Of a stretch of DNA of 64,000 nucleotides, positions 24,810-33,606 are shown piece after piece. Under the pieces are notes generated by a model that was not told the DNA's origin, ran no database searches, and saw only the letters and a program-made list of their open reading frames with translations. The stretch is from positions 2,170,001-2,234,000 of the forward strand of contig NZ_JABBGH010000001.1 in assembly GCF_012927305.1 (NCBI RefSeq), given 5' to 3'. Position 1 is the first letter of the stretch, and each line of letters starts with the position of its first letter. Origin of the DNA: Hymenobacter polaris (GTDB lineage: Bacteria > Bacteroidota > Bacteroidia > Cytophagales > Hymenobacteraceae). The position numbers were made by a program, and so were the translations under genes.

Positions 24810-25278
24810 AGGCCACGAAGGTGAACGTGTAGTGGTGGTTGAAATCGACGGTATGGTACCAGTACGTGTGGTTGAGGGCCAGCGCCGCCACGCGCAGCAC
24901 GTTGACGAGGTAGAGCGTGGCAACGCCGATGACGATGAAGCGGCCCTTGCGCCGGCCATTGTCGGGCTGGGCCAGCACGAAGCCCGCAAACAGCGCGTAC
25001 AGCACTAGCCCGTTGCAGGGGCTGCCCACCAGCACGGCCGGGTCGCCGGCCATCGTCACCATCCGCAGGTTGCCGGGGGCCACGGCGGCGGCAAAGCCAA
25101 ACACCCGCAGCCCCCAGGCGGCCGCCCACGCCACCTGGGCCGACAGGGCCGCGTCGAGGCGGCCGTCGGGGCGCAGCACCTGCTCGTAGCCTAGCCACCA
25201 CAGCGCATACAGCGCCAGGGCAATACCCCAGAAGCGCGCCTGAGGATGAGCCTGCATTAGCGCACGCACGGACTTCAT
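24739..25278 (-). CDS. xrtX: Exosortase X, archaeosortase/exosortase family transpeptidase
   Basis: A 179-residue polytopic inner-membrane cysteine protease/transpeptidase of the exosortase family. The three catalytic positions are visible: Cys88 in GSPCNGLVLYALF, Arg129 in VNVLRVAALAL and His148 or His149 in DFNHHYTFTF. Exosortases cut a short C-terminal sorting tail from exported proteins. ATG 25278 (MKSVRALMQ) is preferred over an upstream TTG. Its likely substrate is the PID-CTERM protein encoded just upstream, and its partner overlaps its 3-prime end. Confidence 0.87.
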   Translation of the reverse strand: MKSVRALMQAHPQARFWGIALALYALWWLGYEQVLRPDGRLDAALSAQVAWAAAWGLRVFGFAAAVAPGNLRMVTMAGDPAVLVGSPCNGLVLYALFAGFVLAQPDNGRRKGRFIVIGVATLYLVNVLRVAALALNHTYWYHTVDFNHHYTFTFVAYAVILGLWGWWAQQQPAAPTPAT

Positions 25279-25416
25279 TGGCGAAAGATTAAGCAATTAA
25301 CAGAAAAACAAGTATTTACTGGCATTCAGTCGCTCTTAAACAACCAAGCAACACCCCGCGCAGCCAGGCTGGCCAGGTGTTGCTTGGTGCGGGAAAAGGC
25401 GAAGCTGCTGGTGAGC

Positions 25417-25632
25417 TTAGCGCGGGCGGCTGTCGCGCAGCTTCTTGCGGTCGCGCAGCTTTTTCAGGCTCAGGGCCACGCCGCTGGCCAGCAGCAGCGA
25501 AGCGCCACCGTCGATGGGCACTGTAGTGGGCCGGGGGCCACCCGAGCCAGGCTGCGCCAGCGCAACGGCCGCGCTGCAAAGAATGCCGAGGGCCGCAATG
25601 CCCGCTGCGCGCATCATAACCGATTTTTTCAT
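25417..25632 (-). CDS. PID-CTERM sorting-domain protein, probable exosortase X substrate
   Basis: A 71-residue exported protein: signal peptide (MKKSVMMRAAGIAALGILCS ending near ALAQ), a short Gly/Pro-rich linker (PGSGGPRPT), the sorting signature VPIDGG (residues 38-43), a hydrophobic stretch (ASLLLASGVALSL) and a basic tail (KKLRDRKKLRDSRPR). This tripartite C-terminus (motif, helix, basic end) is the standard layout for exosortase targets. The mature part is almost nothing but the tag, so the role may be a small surface peptide or a model substrate. It lies 138 bases upstream of xrtX. Confidence 0.85.
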   Translation of the reverse strand: MKKSVMMRAAGIAALGILCSAAVALAQPGSGGPRPTTVPIDGGASLLLASGVALSLKKLRDRKKLRDSRPR

Positions 25633-25712
25633 AGAAAGAAGGGGTGAAAAAGTTGAACTACTCAAAGCAAAGCTACTCGCGGGGCCGGCTTCGAAACAAG
25701 CCGGCCCCATTA

Positions 25713-28700
25713 CTATTGTACTACCACGCGCTTAACCACTTGCGCCGTGCTGCCCGCGAGCTGCAGTGTATACACGCCGGGCGTGAGCATCGACACATCA
25801 AACTGCGCCGTGGCCCCGGCCGCCGTCAGGGGCAGCGTGCGCTGCGACACTAGCTGCCCGAGCTGGTTGTAGAGCGTGGCCGTGGCCGACGAGGACCCTA
25901 GGCCGGCCGGCACCACCAGCGTGAAGCTGCCGCGCGTGGGGTTGGGGAATACCTGCACTTGCTGAGCCAGGGCGGCACTGGTAGTAGCCAACGCCGCGGC
26001 CGGCCCGAAGTACAGGCTGAAGCGGCCCGGCATAGCCCTGGTAGCGGCCGTGAAGCTGTAGCTGGGCGTGGTAGTGAGGTCAACGCGGGCGCCGGTTTCA
26101 GTGTCGAGCAGGAATACCTTGGTAGTGCCCGCGGTGAAGTTGAGCACGCTGGCGGCGTTGAACGAATAGGTGCCGGCGGCGGGCACCGCCACGTTGAGCG
26201 GCACCGTGAGGCTGGCCCCTAGGCCACTAAGCGGCGCCAAACCGTTGATGGACAGCTCACCACCCTGGATGAGGCTGCTCACGCTGAGGCCCGACGAGCT
26301 GGGCAGCTTGTAGGCGTCGAACTTGGCGTCGTAGCCGGCGCTGGCGCCCTGCTCGAAGTACACGTAGGTTTCGTCGGCCAGGGGCAGCTGGGCGCCCTGC
26401 AACTGCAGCTGCACCAGCGGCCGGGTTTCGGCGATGCGGTAGAAGCTGGGCTCAGGCGCGAAGCTGGTGACGCGGATGGCGTTGTTGAGGGCGAAGCTGC
26501 CGGTGGTTTGCTTGTCACTCACCTTCGAGAAGAAGCCCTGCATGGCCGCCACCAGCGGGTTGCCCACGCCCCGCACGTAGCTGCGGTACTGGCCCACGTA
26601 CTGGCCGGTGCTTTGGTACACGTACACCGCGTCGTCCACGTTGGTGCGCACCACGCCCGCCGTCTGGCTGAAGTCGATGGGCGACGGGTAGGGGTTGCCC
26701 AGGAACTGCCAGCCACTCTGGGGCAGGGTGCCGCTGGTCACGCTGCGGCTCACGGGGCCGTTGTTGAGCGTGCCCGTCAGGTCTACCAGCGCGTCGGCGC
26801 TGATGTTGAGGTCGTAGCCCGTCAGCACGGCCATCTGGTCGCTGGGCTGGGGCACGAAGAAGCCCTGGTCGAAGGCCGCCACCGAGTTGCTGGGGTCCAT
26901 CACGCGGGCCTGGTCGTAGGCAAACACGTTGGGGAAGGGCGTCACGCTGCCGCGGCTATCGCCGGCCGTGTTGTAGGCCGTGTTGTAGATGGGCGTGAAG
27001 CCGGGCGTATTCGTCAGGTCATTGAGCGTGGTGTTGCTCACCGGCGAGCTGTAGTGGCGGTAGCCGAGGCCCGCGTTGAAGGCCGGGTTGATGGCGCGCT
27101 GCATAGTAGCCGGGCCGCTTACTACGCCGTTGGTGTTCACTACCAGCGCCGTACCAGCGGTTTTGGTTGAGAGCAGCGTCAGCAGTTGGCTGGTGCTGGT
27201 AGTCAGGTTGCCGTTAGTGAGGGCCAGGGTTTGCACAATGCTGACACCCCCGTTGTTGAGGGTGAGGCCGGCGCCGTTGTTTACCGTGAGGCTGCGCACC
27301 TGGCTAGGCAGGCCTGGACCGCTGAGCTGGGCTTCCGAGCCGTTGTATTCGTAGTTGGCATCGGCGGAGAACGTGCGCGTGCCGCTGAGCTGGATGGCGC
27401 CGGTGCTGCCCGTGGCCGCAATGCCGGCCGGGTCGCACACCCGCAGCGTGCCGCCGGCTTGCAGCACAAAGCTGCCGGGGCCGGTGATGGCCTGGCAGCT
27501 GGTAGCCAGCGTGCCGCGGGTGCTCAGCACGCCGCCATCCTGCACCGTGAGGGTGCCGTTCACCACGATGGGGCCGTTGAAGGTAGCCACCCCACCCTTC
27601 ATGATGGTGATGTTGTTATACGTGCCGGCATCTACCGTCGTGGCCGTGCTTATCATCATGTCGGGCACCACCAGCGTGTTGGTGGGGCCGCTGGCCGAGC
27701 CCGTGCCAATCCAGGGCGTTTGCACGAAGGGGAAATCGGCCCGGATGGTGGTGTCGTTTTTCTCCACGCCGGTCGTGAAGGTCACTTCGCCCAGCAGGCG
27801 CGGCGTGAGGGGCGAGGCGCTGGCGGGCGTATAGTCGTCGTACCAGAGGCCGATGGCCGCCAGCACCAGGCCGCCCACGGCCTTCAGCTCAATCTGGTCG
27901 ATGGCATCCTCCAGGCGGCGCCCGTTGGGGAAGCCGTCCATGTTAGGGATGTTCTGGATGTCGGTGGTGGTATTAAAGCGCGGGTCGGTGAGGCCCAGCA
28001 CGGCCGCTTGCAGCAGGCCCTGGTTGCTGAATTCGGGATTAGGGGCACCACTGGCCAGGGTGCGCGGGGTGGCGGGCACGGCCATGTTCAGGCGCAGCAT
28101 GTCGCCACCGGGGTTGCCGCTGGCATTCGCCCCTAGGGGTAAAAAGTTGTTGATAAAGGGCTTACCCTGGGCCAGCGGGTTGCCCTTGGGCTTGCCGGTA
28201 GCCAGCTGGTACGGGGCCAGGTTGGGCACGCCGGTGTGGAAGATGGGCTTGATATCCACCGAGCGCGGCTTACCGGCCACCAGTAAGTAGTTGCCAAAAG
28301 CGGCGTCGGCCAGCGCCGTGCCGTTCAGGGCCGAGTTGCCCTTCAAGGGGTACAGGCCCGGCCGGGTGTTGCCAAAGTCGAAGCCATCGGCCGGCAGGCC
28401 GGGGAAGCCGGCCAGCGAGCGGGTCTGCACATCCAGCGCCGCTAGCTGCGGAATGGCGTTGCCGTACAGGCGGGGGTCCACGTACAGGCCCAGCTCGGGG
28501 TTCGAGAGGTAGTCGTCGGTTTGGGCGTCCTCGGTGTAGGGCGTCAGCGCGTTCCAGCGGTCCTTGCTGCCGATGGGGTTAATCACCTCGTTGGTGAGCG
28601 GCATCCCTAGGCGCGACACCTGCACGTAGTCGCCGCTGGCGCCGGCGCCCGTGGCGGCGCTGAAGGTTTGCATGGCCGGGCGGCTGGCCGAAGCCCACAC

Positions 28701-29507
28701 CCCAATCACGTAGTTAGGGTCCAGAATGCTGCTGGCGGCCGCTACGCTCTGGTGGTTTTTTTGCAGGGTGCTAATCGGGATGCTGAGCGCGATGCTGTGG
28801 CAGTTCTTGCGCGACAGCCCGTCGGTCGCATTCATGGGCCGCAGGTTGGCCAGGTCAAAAATGGCCCCTAGGTCGGCGAAGAACGGGTCGTCGGAAGGTC
28901 CGCAGAACACCTGCTCGTTGCCCCCACCGCTAGCGGCCGTTATTGTCCGCAGGCGCAGGTCGGTGTACGAAGGCTCGTTGAGGCCCACGGCCGAGTTGAT
29001 AGAGCGCGGACCAATGTTGTTGGGCGCCACCACGCCGTTGGTCACGATGGTCGAGAACGACTGCCCGCCATCGGTGCTTTTCTCGCAGGTGTAGGTAGTT
29101 TTCAGGTTTTGCTTCCCTAGGCGGATGTTGAAGAACGTAGTCGGGTCTTCATTCACGCGCTTAAACGTGAAGCGATAGGTGATGTCGTCGCCGTTCTTGG
29201 TGCCATCGTTTTTCACGTGCACCTCGTAGCGCACGTTCTCGCCAAAGGTGGAATAGTTGGGGCCACCGTGGGGCAGCTCAAACGGAATATAGTTGGCAAT
29301 CACCACGATGCGGTCGGCATGGTTGGGGTCGCGGAAGGCGTAGAGGTCGGTATTGTCGGCCACTGGGTCGTCGGCAATCAGCGGCGCCTCGCGGTGGCTG
29401 CTGGCCTCCAGGGGCGTGTGGTGCAGGTTGGCCCACACCGACAGCCCTAGCACCGCCGCCAGACCGGCGGGCAGCAAAAGCAGCTTGGGTAAAAGTTTAG
29501 CGTTCAT
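25713..29507 (-). CDS. DUF4331 protein with C-terminal type IX secretion sorting domain
   Basis: A large exported protein of 1264 residues. After an N-terminal membrane anchor or signal (MNAKLLPKLLLLPAGLAAVL) the DUF4331 region (about residues 35-640) starts with ASSHREAPLIADDPVADNTD. Next comes a repetitive, probably beta-helical section (about 640-780), a longer domain of unknown type, and a C-terminal T9SS type A sorting domain (VFPNPTRGSFTLVVP to the end, QVVKRVVVQ). DUF4331 proteins are of unknown function. ATG 29507 is chosen over a start at 29525. It is 33 bases downstream of a paralogue and 80 bases upstream of the PID-CTERM gene, so all could be one transcript. Confidence 0.9.
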   Translation of the reverse strand: MNAKLLPKLLLLPAGLAAVLGLSVWANLHHTPLEASSHREAPLIADDPVADNTDLYAFRDPNHADRIVVIANYIPFELPHGGPNYSTFGENVRYEVHVKNDGTKNGDDITYRFTFKRVNEDPTTFFNIRLGKQNLKTTYTCEKSTDGGQSFSTIVTNGVVAPNNIGPRSINSAVGLNEPSYTDLRLRTITAASGGGNEQVFCGPSDDPFFADLGAIFDLANLRPMNATDGLSRKNCHSIALSIPISTLQKNHQSVAAASSILDPNYVIGVWASASRPAMQTFSAATGAGASGDYVQVSRLGMPLTNEVINPIGSKDRWNALTPYTEDAQTDDYLSNPELGLYVDPRLYGNAIPQLAALDVQTRSLAGFPGLPADGFDFGNTRPGLYPLKGNSALNGTALADAAFGNYLLVAGKPRSVDIKPIFHTGVPNLAPYQLATGKPKGNPLAQGKPFINNFLPLGANASGNPGGDMLRLNMAVPATPRTLASGAPNPEFSNQGLLQAAVLGLTDPRFNTTTDIQNIPNMDGFPNGRRLEDAIDQIELKAVGGLVLAAIGLWYDDYTPASASPLTPRLLGEVTFTTGVEKNDTTIRADFPFVQTPWIGTGSASGPTNTLVVPDMMISTATTVDAGTYNNITIMKGGVATFNGPIVVNGTLTVQDGGVLSTRGTLATSCQAITGPGSFVLQAGGTLRVCDPAGIAATGSTGAIQLSGTRTFSADANYEYNGSEAQLSGPGLPSQVRSLTVNNGAGLTLNNGGVSIVQTLALTNGNLTTSTSQLLTLLSTKTAGTALVVNTNGVVSGPATMQRAINPAFNAGLGYRHYSSPVSNTTLNDLTNTPGFTPIYNTAYNTAGDSRGSVTPFPNVFAYDQARVMDPSNSVAAFDQGFFVPQPSDQMAVLTGYDLNISADALVDLTGTLNNGPVSRSVTSGTLPQSGWQFLGNPYPSPIDFSQTAGVVRTNVDDAVYVYQSTGQYVGQYRSYVRGVGNPLVAAMQGFFSKVSDKQTTGSFALNNAIRVTSFAPEPSFYRIAETRPLVQLQLQGAQLPLADETYVYFEQGASAGYDAKFDAYKLPSSSGLSVSSLIQGGELSINGLAPLSGLGASLTVPLNVAVPAAGTYSFNAASVLNFTAGTTKVFLLDTETGARVDLTTTPSYSFTAATRAMPGRFSLYFGPAAALATTSAALAQQVQVFPNPTRGSFTLVVPAGLGSSSATATLYNQLGQLVSQRTLPLTAAGATAQFDVSMLTPGVYTLQLAGSTAQVVKRVVVQ

Positions 29508-29540
29508 GAGCTTCGAGCAAATCAAAGTGATGGAAATGAC

Positions 29541-31352
29541 TTAGCGGCGCACCCGGTAGCCCTGCCACGGCGTCTGCACGTAGGGGAACTCGGCGCGGAA
29601 AGTCGTGTCGTTGCGCTCCACGCCCGTGGTGAAGTTGAGCACCCCGCGCAGCTGGGGCGTCACCGGCGAGGCGCTGCCCGGCGTGTAGTCGTCGTACCAG
29701 AGGCCGATGGCCGCCAGGGCCAGCCCGCTCACGGCTTGCAGCTCAATCTTCACAATCTCATCCTCCAGGCGGCGCCCGTTGGGAAAGCCATCCATATTGG
29801 GAATATTCTGAATGTCAGTGGTTTTGTTATAGCGCGGGTCGGTGAGGCCCAGCACCGCCGCCGCAAAGAGGCCCTCGTTGCTGAAGTCGGGCGAGGTGCG
29901 CGGGGTGGCGGGCACGGCCATGTTCAGGCGCAGCATGTCGCCGCCGGGGTTGCCGCTGGCATTGGCCCCTAGGGGCAAAAAGTTGTTGACAAAAGGCTTA
30001 CCGGCCGCCAGCGGGTTGCCGCCTTTGCCGGTGGCCAGCTGGTAGGGCGGCAGGTTGGGCACGCCGGTGTGGAAGATGGGCTTGATATCCACCGAGCGGG
30101 GTTTGCCGGCCACTAGCAGGTAGTTGCCAAAAGCCGCGTCGGCCAGCGCCGTGCCATTCAGGGCCGCGCTGCCCTTCAAGGGGTACAGGCCCGGCTTGGT
30201 GTTGCGGAAGTCGAAGCCTGGAAACGAGGACCCGCCCAGCAGCGGCTGGCCCGCCAGCGACTTGGTTTGGATGCGCAGGGCCGCCAGCGCCGGCACCGCC
30301 CCGCCAAACTGCGAGTCGTCCATATATAAGGCCAGCTCGGGGTTGGAGAGGTAGTCGTCGGTGATGGCCGCTTCGGCGTAGGGCGTGGTGCGGTTCCAGG
30401 CGTCCTTGCTGCCGATGGGGTTGATGGCCTCGTTGGTCAGGGGCATCCCTAGGCGCGACACTTGCACGTAGTCGCCACTGGGGGCGGGCGCGGCGCCGGC
30501 GGTGCTCAAGGTGCGCAGCGAAGGGCGGCTGGCCGAGGCCCACACCCCAATCACGTAGTCGGCATCCAGAATCGTTTTTGCAGCCGATACGTCCTGGTGG
30601 TTTTTCTGCAGGCTCTTAATGGGGATGCTGAGCGCAATGGAGTTGACATTGTACTTGGCCAGGCCGTCGCGGCTGCCACGGCCGGCGCGCAGGCCCGCCA
30701 GGTCAAACACCGCCCCTAGGTCTACGAAAAACGGGTCGTCCGACGAGCCGCAGAACACCTGCTCGCCGCCGTCGCCGCTGGCCGTCGTCACGGCGCTTTG
30801 CCGCAAAGCGGTGTAGGAAGGCTGGTTGAGGCCCACCGGCGTCGTAATGGAGCGCGGCCCGATGTTGTAGGCTGGCACCACGCCGTTGGTTACGATGGCC
30901 GAAAACGACTTGCCCCCGTCCGTACTTTTCTCGCAGGTGTAGGTGGTTTTCAAGTTTTGCTTGCCCAGCCGGATGTCGAAGAACGTGGTCGGGTCCTGGT
31001 TGGCGCGCTGAAAGGTGAAGCGGTAGGTGATGTCGTCACCGTTGGTGGCCCCGTTATTTTTCACGTGCACCTCGTAGTGCACGTTCTCGCCGAAGGTATA
31101 GTAGTTGGGGCCGCCCTGCGGCAGCTGAAACGGGATGTAGTCGGCAATGAGTATCACCCGGTTAGGGTCGCTGGGCGACACGAAGGCATACACGTCGGTG
31201 TTGTCGGCCACCGGGTCGTCGGCAATCAGCGGGGCTTCGCGGTGGCTACTGGCTTCCAGGCTGGCTGGCCGCAGCAGCACGCCGCCCGCCGCGAGCAGCG
31301 CCAGCGCGCAGGCTCCTCCTACCCAGTGAAGCGGTTTAGTAAATCTTTTCAT
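29541..31352 (-). CDS. DUF4331 protein, stand-alone form
   Basis: A 603-residue exported protein: signal or anchor (MKRFTKPLHWVGGACALALL), then a DUF4331 domain that starts with ASSHREAPLIADDPVADNTD, identical to the paralogue downstream. The two proteins keep long identical stretches throughout this domain (for example FGNYLLVAGKPRSVDIKPIF). This copy ends in PWQGYRVRR where the other continues for about 630 residues, so it lacks a T9SS domain and must reach its place by another route. The start at 31352 is chosen because the leader follows directly. Function unknown. Confidence 0.9.
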   Translation of the reverse strand: MKRFTKPLHWVGGACALALLAAGGVLLRPASLEASSHREAPLIADDPVADNTDVYAFVSPSDPNRVILIADYIPFQLPQGGPNYYTFGENVHYEVHVKNNGATNGDDITYRFTFQRANQDPTTFFDIRLGKQNLKTTYTCEKSTDGGKSFSAIVTNGVVPAYNIGPRSITTPVGLNQPSYTALRQSAVTTASGDGGEQVFCGSSDDPFFVDLGAVFDLAGLRAGRGSRDGLAKYNVNSIALSIPIKSLQKNHQDVSAAKTILDADYVIGVWASASRPSLRTLSTAGAAPAPSGDYVQVSRLGMPLTNEAINPIGSKDAWNRTTPYAEAAITDDYLSNPELALYMDDSQFGGAVPALAALRIQTKSLAGQPLLGGSSFPGFDFRNTKPGLYPLKGSAALNGTALADAAFGNYLLVAGKPRSVDIKPIFHTGVPNLPPYQLATGKGGNPLAAGKPFVNNFLPLGANASGNPGGDMLRLNMAVPATPRTSPDFSNEGLFAAAVLGLTDPRYNKTTDIQNIPNMDGFPNGRRLEDEIVKIELQAVSGLALAAIGLWYDDYTPGSASPVTPQLRGVLNFTTGVERNDTTFRAEFPYVQTPWQGYRVRR

Positions 31353-31833
31353 AGAAAACAACAGAGGTGAAAAGTGAAGAACCCGGCAACAAACAACTGC
31401 CAATCCGATTGACTGGCAACCAACTACTTATGGCACGCACAAACCAGCAGACTGGCTGGCACAGCGTTTCGGCCGTGCCAGCCAGCAGCTAGGGCACTTA
31501 TCCTCGCCTGCCAGCCCTAGGGCCGCCGCGGCAATTAGTATAGGCTAGCGCGGCCCCAGGCAAGCTGGCAACCGCATGGAAAAGGAACGTCGGGGAGCAG
31601 CCAGCAGCAGCAGGCTGGCTTATACAGTAGCAACTACTTACTTAACTTATAAGTAACCAGTCACTCACTACCCGAACATACGAAGCAGCTCCAAAGTCAG
31701 ACTTAGGAAAGTGAACTTTTTTCTTAAAAAAGTTTAGCAACCCTCAATAGCTTGCTCACAAAGCCTTAATCGCCTCTTTTTTAAGCAACACCAACCGCTT
31801 ATTTACGCAGCCTTGGCCGGCAGCGCGGCCTGG
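31353..31833. other. Intergenic region before the DUF4331 operon
   Basis: These 481 bases hold no supported gene. They contain an AT-rich palindrome ACTTATAAGT (31645-31654) and a perfect hairpin AACTTTTTT-ctt-AAAAAAGTT (31714-31734), which lies about 100 bases after the DUF1223 stop and may end that transcript. The promoter of the DUF4331 genes must be here, but no clear -33/-7 pair was found. Confidence 0.45.
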
Positions 31834-32631
31834 TTAGTTGGCAGCAGCTTCTGCTACTAGCGGCAGGCTGGCGGCGCCTACCAGGTGGAGCGAGCCGGTG
31901 GCTTGCACCAAGGCTACCACCCGCACGTTCGGCGCCGGCCAGCTAGCGGCCAGCCCTAGGGGGGCGGTAGCCGCAAAGGTGCCGCCAGCCGCTACCGTGC
32001 CTAAGGCGCGCAAACTGCGCACTACGGGCGCGTGGCGCAACAGGCGACCCGCGTTTTCGCCCCCGCCTACCTGGGTAGTTAAGCCTGTTTCGGTCAGGGC
32101 CAGCCAGACGCTGGCAGCCTTGGTGCCAGCGGGCAAATTGCTGACTTTCAGACGGACACTATCCATGCCAACCGGAGCGAGCTGCACGGTGGCGCGGGGT
32201 GCGCGGGCGGCCTCAGCCACGGCCTGCAGCAGCTGCGCCCGGCGGCTGCCCACCAGCTCGTAGCGCCCAGCCACCACTGCCTGGGGGGTATAGTTGCCTT
32301 CGGCAAAGCCGGTGGCGTAGGCCTGCTGGCGCTGGGTAAACTGCGCCTGCGAGAACGGGTCGGCCCACCCGAGCCGGTTCCAGTAATCGACGTGTTCGCC
32401 GAGGGCAATGATTTCTACGCCAGGCACAGGCTGGGTGCTGACTAGCTCGCGCAGCACCGCGTCGGCCGCGGGGCACGAGGAGCAGCCTTCCGAGGTAAAG
32501 AGCTCGACGACCACTGGCACGCGCGCGGCAGCTGGGCCCGCCGCCGGCGGGGTGTGGTGGTGCCCCAGCAGGGTGGCGGCCGCCGCCCCGCTGCCCAGTA
32601 CTGCCAGCGCAGCTAGTGCCAGGGTATTCAT
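31834..32631 (-). CDS. DUF1223 thioredoxin-like protein
   Basis: A 265-residue protein with an N-terminal signal or anchor (MNTLALAALAVLGSGAAAAT) and the DUF1223 hallmark VELFTSEGCSSCPAADAVL near residues 42-60, including a CxxC pair (CSSC) in a thioredoxin-like position. GEHVDYWNRLGWADPFSQAQ is also characteristic of the family. It is probably periplasmic; the function is unknown, and a redox role is inferred from the CxxC. It is the third gene of a minus-strand group with a molybdopterin oxidoreductase and a cytochrome b. Confidence 0.87.
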   Translation of the reverse strand: MNTLALAALAVLGSGAAAATLLGHHHTPPAAGPAAARVPVVVELFTSEGCSSCPAADAVLRELVSTQPVPGVEIIALGEHVDYWNRLGWADPFSQAQFTQRQQAYATGFAEGNYTPQAVVAGRYELVGSRRAQLLQAVAEAARAPRATVQLAPVGMDSVRLKVSNLPAGTKAASVWLALTETGLTTQVGGGENAGRLLRHAPVVRSLRALGTVAAGGTFAATAPLGLAASWPAPNVRVVALVQATGSLHLVGAASLPLVAEAAAN

Positions 32632-32689
32632 GCGTAGTTAGCTAAGAGTGAAGTAGCTGGCTATTTGGGCCCTAGGGGCGCCTGCGGCG

Positions 32690-33583
32690 CTAGTGGCCAC
32701 CGCTCCAGTCGTAGCCCTGCTCGGCCCAGTAGTCGGCGGGGCGCTGGTCGGCAAAGGCGATGGTGCCGATGCGTTTGAGGTGCTTGACGCCGTACTTCAG
32801 GGGCGTTACCAGGCGCAGGGGCGCGCCGTGGGCCAGGGTCAGGGGCACGCCGTTCAGCTCGTAGGCCAGCAGCGTTTGGGGGTGCAGGGCGGCGTACATC
32901 TCCAGGCCCACGTAGTACTGCTCGTCGGGCGTTACCAGGCCCACGAACTTGGCCGCGTCGGCGGGCGGCTGGCGCAGGTCGGCAATGGGCTGGCCCGAAC
33001 TGGTGGCTAGTGGGTACCGGGCCAGGAAATCGCTGAGCCGCACACCGGCCCAGTGCACAATCACGCTCCAGCCCTCGATGCACTTCAGCTCGGTGGTCAT
33101 CTCGGTGCGGGGCAGCGCCTTGATATCGGCCAGGGTAAACTCCTGGCGGCGCGCTGGGGCGCCGGCCGGCGCGTAGCCCTGCACGGTCAGCTTCCAGGTG
33201 GCGGGGTCAAAATCCTGCCCTAGGCCCACGTTGCCGTTCAAACGCAGCTGGCGGGCCCGCGAGCGGGCAAACTCGGGCGCCAGCCGCGTGTGCGCGAAGT
33301 AGTCCTTAGTCAACTTCCCGTTGAAATCCAACACTTTGCGCAAGTCGCGCGGAATGCCGTCGGCGTCGGGGCTGTGCAGCAGGTAGCGCCAGCCGGCCAG
33401 CCCCGCCAAGCCCGCCAGCCCCAGGCCCAAAAAGGCGCGGCGCGAGCGCGTAGCCGCCCCGCGCAGGGCGGCCTGCTCGGCCTGGGCCTGGGCGGGCGTC
33501 AGGGGGGTGCGGTCGGCGGCAGCGCGGGCGGCCTCGGCCGGATTATCGGGGGCAGGCTGGTGGGGGGCGTCGGGGGAGGTCAT
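32690..33583 (-). CDS. Molybdopterin-dependent oxidoreductase of the sulfite oxidase/MsrP family
   Basis: A 297-residue molybdoenzyme with a twin-arginine leader (SRRAFLGLGLAGLAGLAG, near residues 47-64), so it should be exported folded. The molybdenum-binding cysteine is Cys168 in TELKCIEGWSVIVHWAG, followed by the family segment LAHGAPLRLVTPLKYGVKHL near the C-terminus. Relatives repair methionine sulfoxide or oxidise sulfite. The preceding gene (24 bases away) encodes a cytochrome b that probably exchanges electrons with it, as YedZ does for MsrP. The exact substrate is not known. Confidence 0.9.
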   Translation of the reverse strand: MTSPDAPHQPAPDNPAEAARAAADRTPLTPAQAQAEQAALRGAATRSRRAFLGLGLAGLAGLAGWRYLLHSPDADGIPRDLRKVLDFNGKLTKDYFAHTRLAPEFARSRARQLRLNGNVGLGQDFDPATWKLTVQGYAPAGAPARRQEFTLADIKALPRTEMTTELKCIEGWSVIVHWAGVRLSDFLARYPLATSSGQPIADLRQPPADAAKFVGLVTPDEQYYVGLEMYAALHPQTLLAYELNGVPLTLAHGAPLRLVTPLKYGVKHLKRIGTIAFADQRPADYWAEQGYDWSGGH

Positions 33584-33606
33584 GGCAGTAAGCGGCAGGG
33601 CAATAC

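Noticed and set aside
27186..28136. 316-residue plus-strand frame opposite the DUF4331 gene
   Set aside because: Antisense shadow with low-complexity Gly/Ala/Arg composition; the minus-strand protein has recognisable domains.
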